Source: CAYPNP01 sp964412195
Lineage (GTDB): Bacteria; Acidobacteriota; JAAYUB01
DNA length: 64,000 nucleotides
Assembly (NCBI GenBank): GCA_964412195.1
Contig: CAYPNP010000013.1
Span: forward strand, 62,001 to 126,000
Direction of reading: 5' to 3'
Within the stretch, counting starts at the first letter, position 1, and the number at the start of each line of letters is the position of its first letter. A program made the position numbers and the translations under genes. The notes below the pieces were generated by a model. The model was not told where the DNA came from. It made no database searches and was given only the letters and a program-made list of their open reading frames with translations. This document shows positions 62,707 to 64,000 of the stretch, piece by piece.

Positions 62707-63996
62707 TCAGTTTTTCGGTACGTTTGCGATGAGCATCTGGTAGGAGTCCCCCGTCCAGTGGTCCACGAAGGGGGGCGCCTTGGGCGGATTGTTCCCCTCC
62801 GACGCCAGGACGGTCATCTTGAACACGCGGCACACCTCCTTGGAATTGTTCTGGATGCTGGCGATGTACACGGGCAGGCCCCACTGGACGGTTTGCCCGA
62901 GGAGGTTCTTCTTCGTGCTCACCCAGTTGCCGGCGATGCTGGCGGCGATCGCCTTCTCCTTGGGGTAGACTTCGTTGAAGTACCGGATGGCGGCGGCGTT
63001 GAGCGCTTTCGGATCACCCGGCCCGGCGAAATTGCCGGCGCTGGCGGGGAACTTGGCGGTCTTGAGCCGCTCTGCCGCCGCAGCCTGCAGGCCCGCGCGC
63101 TGCTTCCCGAAAGCGGCCAGCTCGTCCCGGATGTTGGCGTTGTTCGGATCGAGCTTCTGGGCGGCGCGGAGTTGGGTCTCGAGGCGGGCATAGACGGAGT
63201 CCGACTTCTGGGACGTGTTCTTCAGCTCGTTGCGCACGGCCTCCAGGATGCCTGCGGCCTGATCGGCCGGCCCCTGCGTAATCAGCTTCAGCATCCGTTC
63301 CAGCTCCCGGTAGCACTGGCCGGCCGAGCCGTCCGGCCGCTGGTTCTCCGGATCCAGGCGGCTCTTCCGGGTGTCCTCCGGAGTCAGCTCGAACAGCCGG
63401 CGGTCGATGGTGTCGGTGTCCCGCCCGTACTTGCCGCCGAAAGCCTCCAGGCGACGGCGGGCTTCCGGGACGTCCGCCCGGCGCAGCTGCTCCAGCTTGG
63501 CCAGGACCGCGTCGAGGGTGTCCGGCTGGTATATGACCTGGCCGTTGACGTTGAAGACGGCGTCATATTTCTTCCGGAAGTCCTTGCAGTAATCAAGGAA
63601 CGCCTGCCAGTCCGCCTTGACCTCCGCCTTGCCGGGGCTGCCGGACGCCGGGGTGTCCTTGGCCGGGGAACCACTGCCCGAGGGCAGGGCGGACTCGCCG
63701 CCGGCCGGGGCGCCGGCAGGGGGCTGCGCCAGCTGAAGCTGCTTTTTCCAGCTGCGGGACTTGTTTTGCCAGACCGGGATCTCCGAATAGTTCGGGTTCA
63801 TGGCGCGGACCTTCTCGATCAGGGCATCGGCCTCTTGGAGCTTGGCCTCGATCTCCGGGAGATTGTCCTGGATGGAGAGGTTATCCATCGCCCGGAACGC
63901 CGCGTTGACCTGCCGGGCCAGGGCTCGCAGCTCGGGGCTGTCGGCCCCCCAGGCCGCGCCCAGCAGGACCGCCCACAGGATGAAAAACCCCCACAT
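62707..63996 (-). CDS. Secreted protein of unknown function, mostly helical
   Basis: The 429-residue protein has a signal peptide (GFFILWAVLLGAAWG). Long helical, coiled-coil-prone stretches follow (LPEIEAKLQEADALIEKVRAM, VLAKLEQLRRADVPEARRRL, LETQLRAAQKLDP), with a Gly/Ser/Pro-rich linker between about 90 and 120. A C-terminal beta-rich domain ends in QMLIANVPKN. I recognise no family. The ATG is only four bases from the window edge; the signal peptide argues that it is the real start, but upstream sequence is not visible. Confidence 0.6.
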   Translation of the reverse strand: MWGFFILWAVLLGAAWGADSPELRALARQVNAAFRAMDNLSIQDNLPEIEAKLQEADALIEKVRAMNPNYSEIPVWQNKSRSWKKQLQLAQPPAGAPAGGESALPSGSGSPAKDTPASGSPGKAEVKADWQAFLDYCKDFRKKYDAVFNVNGQVIYQPDTLDAVLAKLEQLRRADVPEARRRLEAFGGKYGRDTDTIDRRLFELTPEDTRKSRLDPENQRPDGSAGQCYRELERMLKLITQGPADQAAGILEAVRNELKNTSQKSDSVYARLETQLRAAQKLDPNNANIRDELAAFGKQRAGLQAAAAERLKTAKFPASAGNFAGPGDPKALNAAAIRYFNEVYPKEKAIAASIAGNWVSTKKNLLGQTVQWGLPVYIASIQNNSKEVCRVFKMTVLASEGNNPPKAPPFVDHWTGDSYQMLIANVPKN

Positions 63997-64000
63997 CCGC

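Overview
The window is high-GC bacterial DNA with no rRNA or tRNA genes that I can see. A 100-base N run at 23107-23206 marks it as a scaffolded draft or metagenome assembly. Gene content (an [FeFe]-hydrogenase with its own sensor, a Ser/Thr kinase ending in a TonB-like domain, GH29, S41, M3 and PKD-bearing secreted proteins, DUF4097) and the very repetitive intergenic DNA suggest a free-living anaerobic or facultative Gram-negative bacterium. Acidobacteriota is my best guess, but nothing here proves the phylum.

Region 1 (1-10411) is a defence island. It holds a 5'-truncated DUF262/DUF1524 HNH protein, then hsdS, a HEPN protein, a PLD-type nuclease and hsdR. These are followed by a conspicuously AT-rich P-loop ATPase with a C-terminal HEPN-like segment and an HNH endonuclease. 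No hsdM is in view; it may lie left of the window. The next 700 bases hold a decayed DUF4143-type ATPase tail and repeats.

Region 2 (10412-41550) is a mosaic of secreted, signalling and metabolic genes separated by dispersed intergenic repeats. The most unusual block is 23569-29935. There a kinase/TonB-C protein and an OmpA lipoprotein are divergent from a 1190-residue protein that joins a double zinc ribbon, an FHA domain, a membrane segment, an HExxH metalloprotease-like domain and two PKD domains. The two strands have back-to-back sigma70-like promoters. Nucleoside salvage (exported amidohydrolase plus phosphopentomutase), a GGDEF cyclase, a J-domain/TPR protein, an OmpR regulator and HU follow.

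Region 3 (41551-44464) is dnaN and dnaA on the minus strand, with DnaA-box-like sites upstream of dnaA: a candidate oriC.

Region 4 (44465-57637) is a self-contained H2 metabolism and sensing locus. A NtrC-type activator faces a textbook -24/-12 promoter with two upstream TGTCA-N4-TGTCA sites. Downstream lie hydC, hydB and hydA (NAD-linked [FeFe]-hydrogenase), a sensory [FeFe]-hydrogenase fused to a histidine kinase, two single-domain receivers, a REC-PAS-histidine kinase, hydG and a C-terminally truncated hydF. hydE is absent. A simple model is that the sensory hydrogenase reports H2 or redox state to the activator or the receivers, which set hydrogenase expression.

Region 5 (57638-64000) has a DUF1801 protein, a small membrane protein, a D,D-carboxypeptidase, a membrane-anchored alpha/beta hydrolase and a secreted protein of unknown function.
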